A DNA stretch of 64,000 nucleotides from Pyronema omphalodes (lineage: Eukaryota; Ascomycota; Pezizomycetes; Pezizales; Pyronemataceae): contig JAJJXM010000009.1 in the NCBI GenBank assembly GCA_024516155.1, forward strand, positions 682,001 to 746,000, written 5' to 3'. The notes below the pieces were generated by a model. That model had not been told where the DNA came from and searched no databases. It saw only the letters and a program-made list of their open reading frames with translations. The translations under genes and the position numbers were made by a program. This document shows, piece by piece, positions 63,806 through 64,000 of this stretch (position 1 is the stretch's first letter; every line of letters begins with the position of its first letter).

Positions 63806-64000
63806 ATGGCCACTCATCGGGAAGCACAGTACGAACCTTTCTTCAGCTCTACATGGGTTTTGCGATTCTGACCGGCGCTGTAGGATGACCCACGCCGTCC
63901 TGGTGGACAAGACCCCCATGCCCGACCACATCCCCAAGGTCGAGGAGGTCGGCGCTTCTTCCGCTCCCTTGACCTCCGCCGCGTTCTTTATCGGAGACAG
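63806..64000 (+). CDS. NDUFA8: Complex I accessory subunit, NDUFA8 / 20.8-kDa type, 3' partial
   Basis: It is a twin-CX9C accessory subunit of NADH:ubiquinone oxidoreductase on the intermembrane-space side. Exon 1 is 63806-63828; after an intron (63829-63883) exon 2 runs from 63884 past the window end. The visible 46 residues include PKVEEVGASSAPLTSAAFFIGD, read here as two pieces: PKVEEVGASSAPL and SAAFFIGD. This block is characteristic of fungal 20.8-kDa subunits, and the first CX9C cysteine would follow directly beyond the edge. An alternative start is the ATG at 63885, directly after the acceptor, which would omit eight residues. The assignment rests on the short conserved block only. Confidence 0.75.

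Overview
The window is nuclear DNA of a filamentous ascomycete (Pezizomycotina). Nearly every gene is split by short introns of about 40 to 110 nt with GTATGT or GTAAGT type donors and CTAAC/CTAAT type branch sites. The recognisable genes are fungal: ergosterol reductase ERG4, a Tom5 with the fungal sequence, an Ssr4-like chromatin-remodeller subunit, a Wwm1-like WW protein and a fungal copper amine oxidase. Large gene-poor spacers full of microsatellites and C/G homopolymers would fit an early-diverging lineage such as Pezizomycetes or Orbiliomycetes, but that placement is only a guess. All gene models below were spliced by hand, and the exon sums close in frame.

Layout. 1-12 kb: the 3' part of a Pumilio (PUF) RNA-binding protein (+), a two-intron coiled-coil protein of unknown role (-), a WW-domain protein (+) and a six-exon copper amine oxidase (+). 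12-19.7 kb: gene-free, with a 1.1 kb inverted-repeat DNA element and a 264-bp (AATC)66 microsatellite. 19.7-26 kb: mitochondrial ClpX (-) and isopentenyl-diphosphate isomerase (-). 27-32.4 kb: glycogen branching enzyme (+) and mitochondrial F1-ATPase beta (+). 32.4-43 kb: repeat-rich, nearly gene-free, broken by one MARVEL-type four-helix membrane protein (-). 43-54.8 kb: O-acetylhomoserine sulfhydrylase (+), the C-terminal half of an Ssr4-like protein (-), ERG4 (+), a secreted class-3 lipase (-) and a SWIM zinc-finger protein (+). 55.8-57.2 kb: decayed, partly tandem copies of the 3' end of the neighbouring IWS1/SPN1 gene. 59-64 kb: compact housekeeping block with IWS1/SPN1 (-), TOM5 (+), FG-nucleoporin NUP57 (-) and the 5' end of a complex I subunit, NDUFA8 type (+).

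The genes do not form one pathway. Four products act in mitochondria (ClpX, ATP synthase beta, Tom5, NDUFA8), two in isoprenoid/sterol synthesis (Idi1, Erg4), three in transcription, chromatin or RNA control (PUF, Iws1, Ssr4-like), and one in glycogen synthesis. I found no biosynthetic cluster, CRISPR array, tRNA or rRNA. The least ordinary parts are the IWS1-derived tandem pseudogene block, the inverted-repeat element with a telomere-like palindrome inside, the Ssr4-like gene lacking its N-terminal half, the SWIM protein with an acidic insert between its zinc ligands, and several very small exons of 11 to 13 nt.
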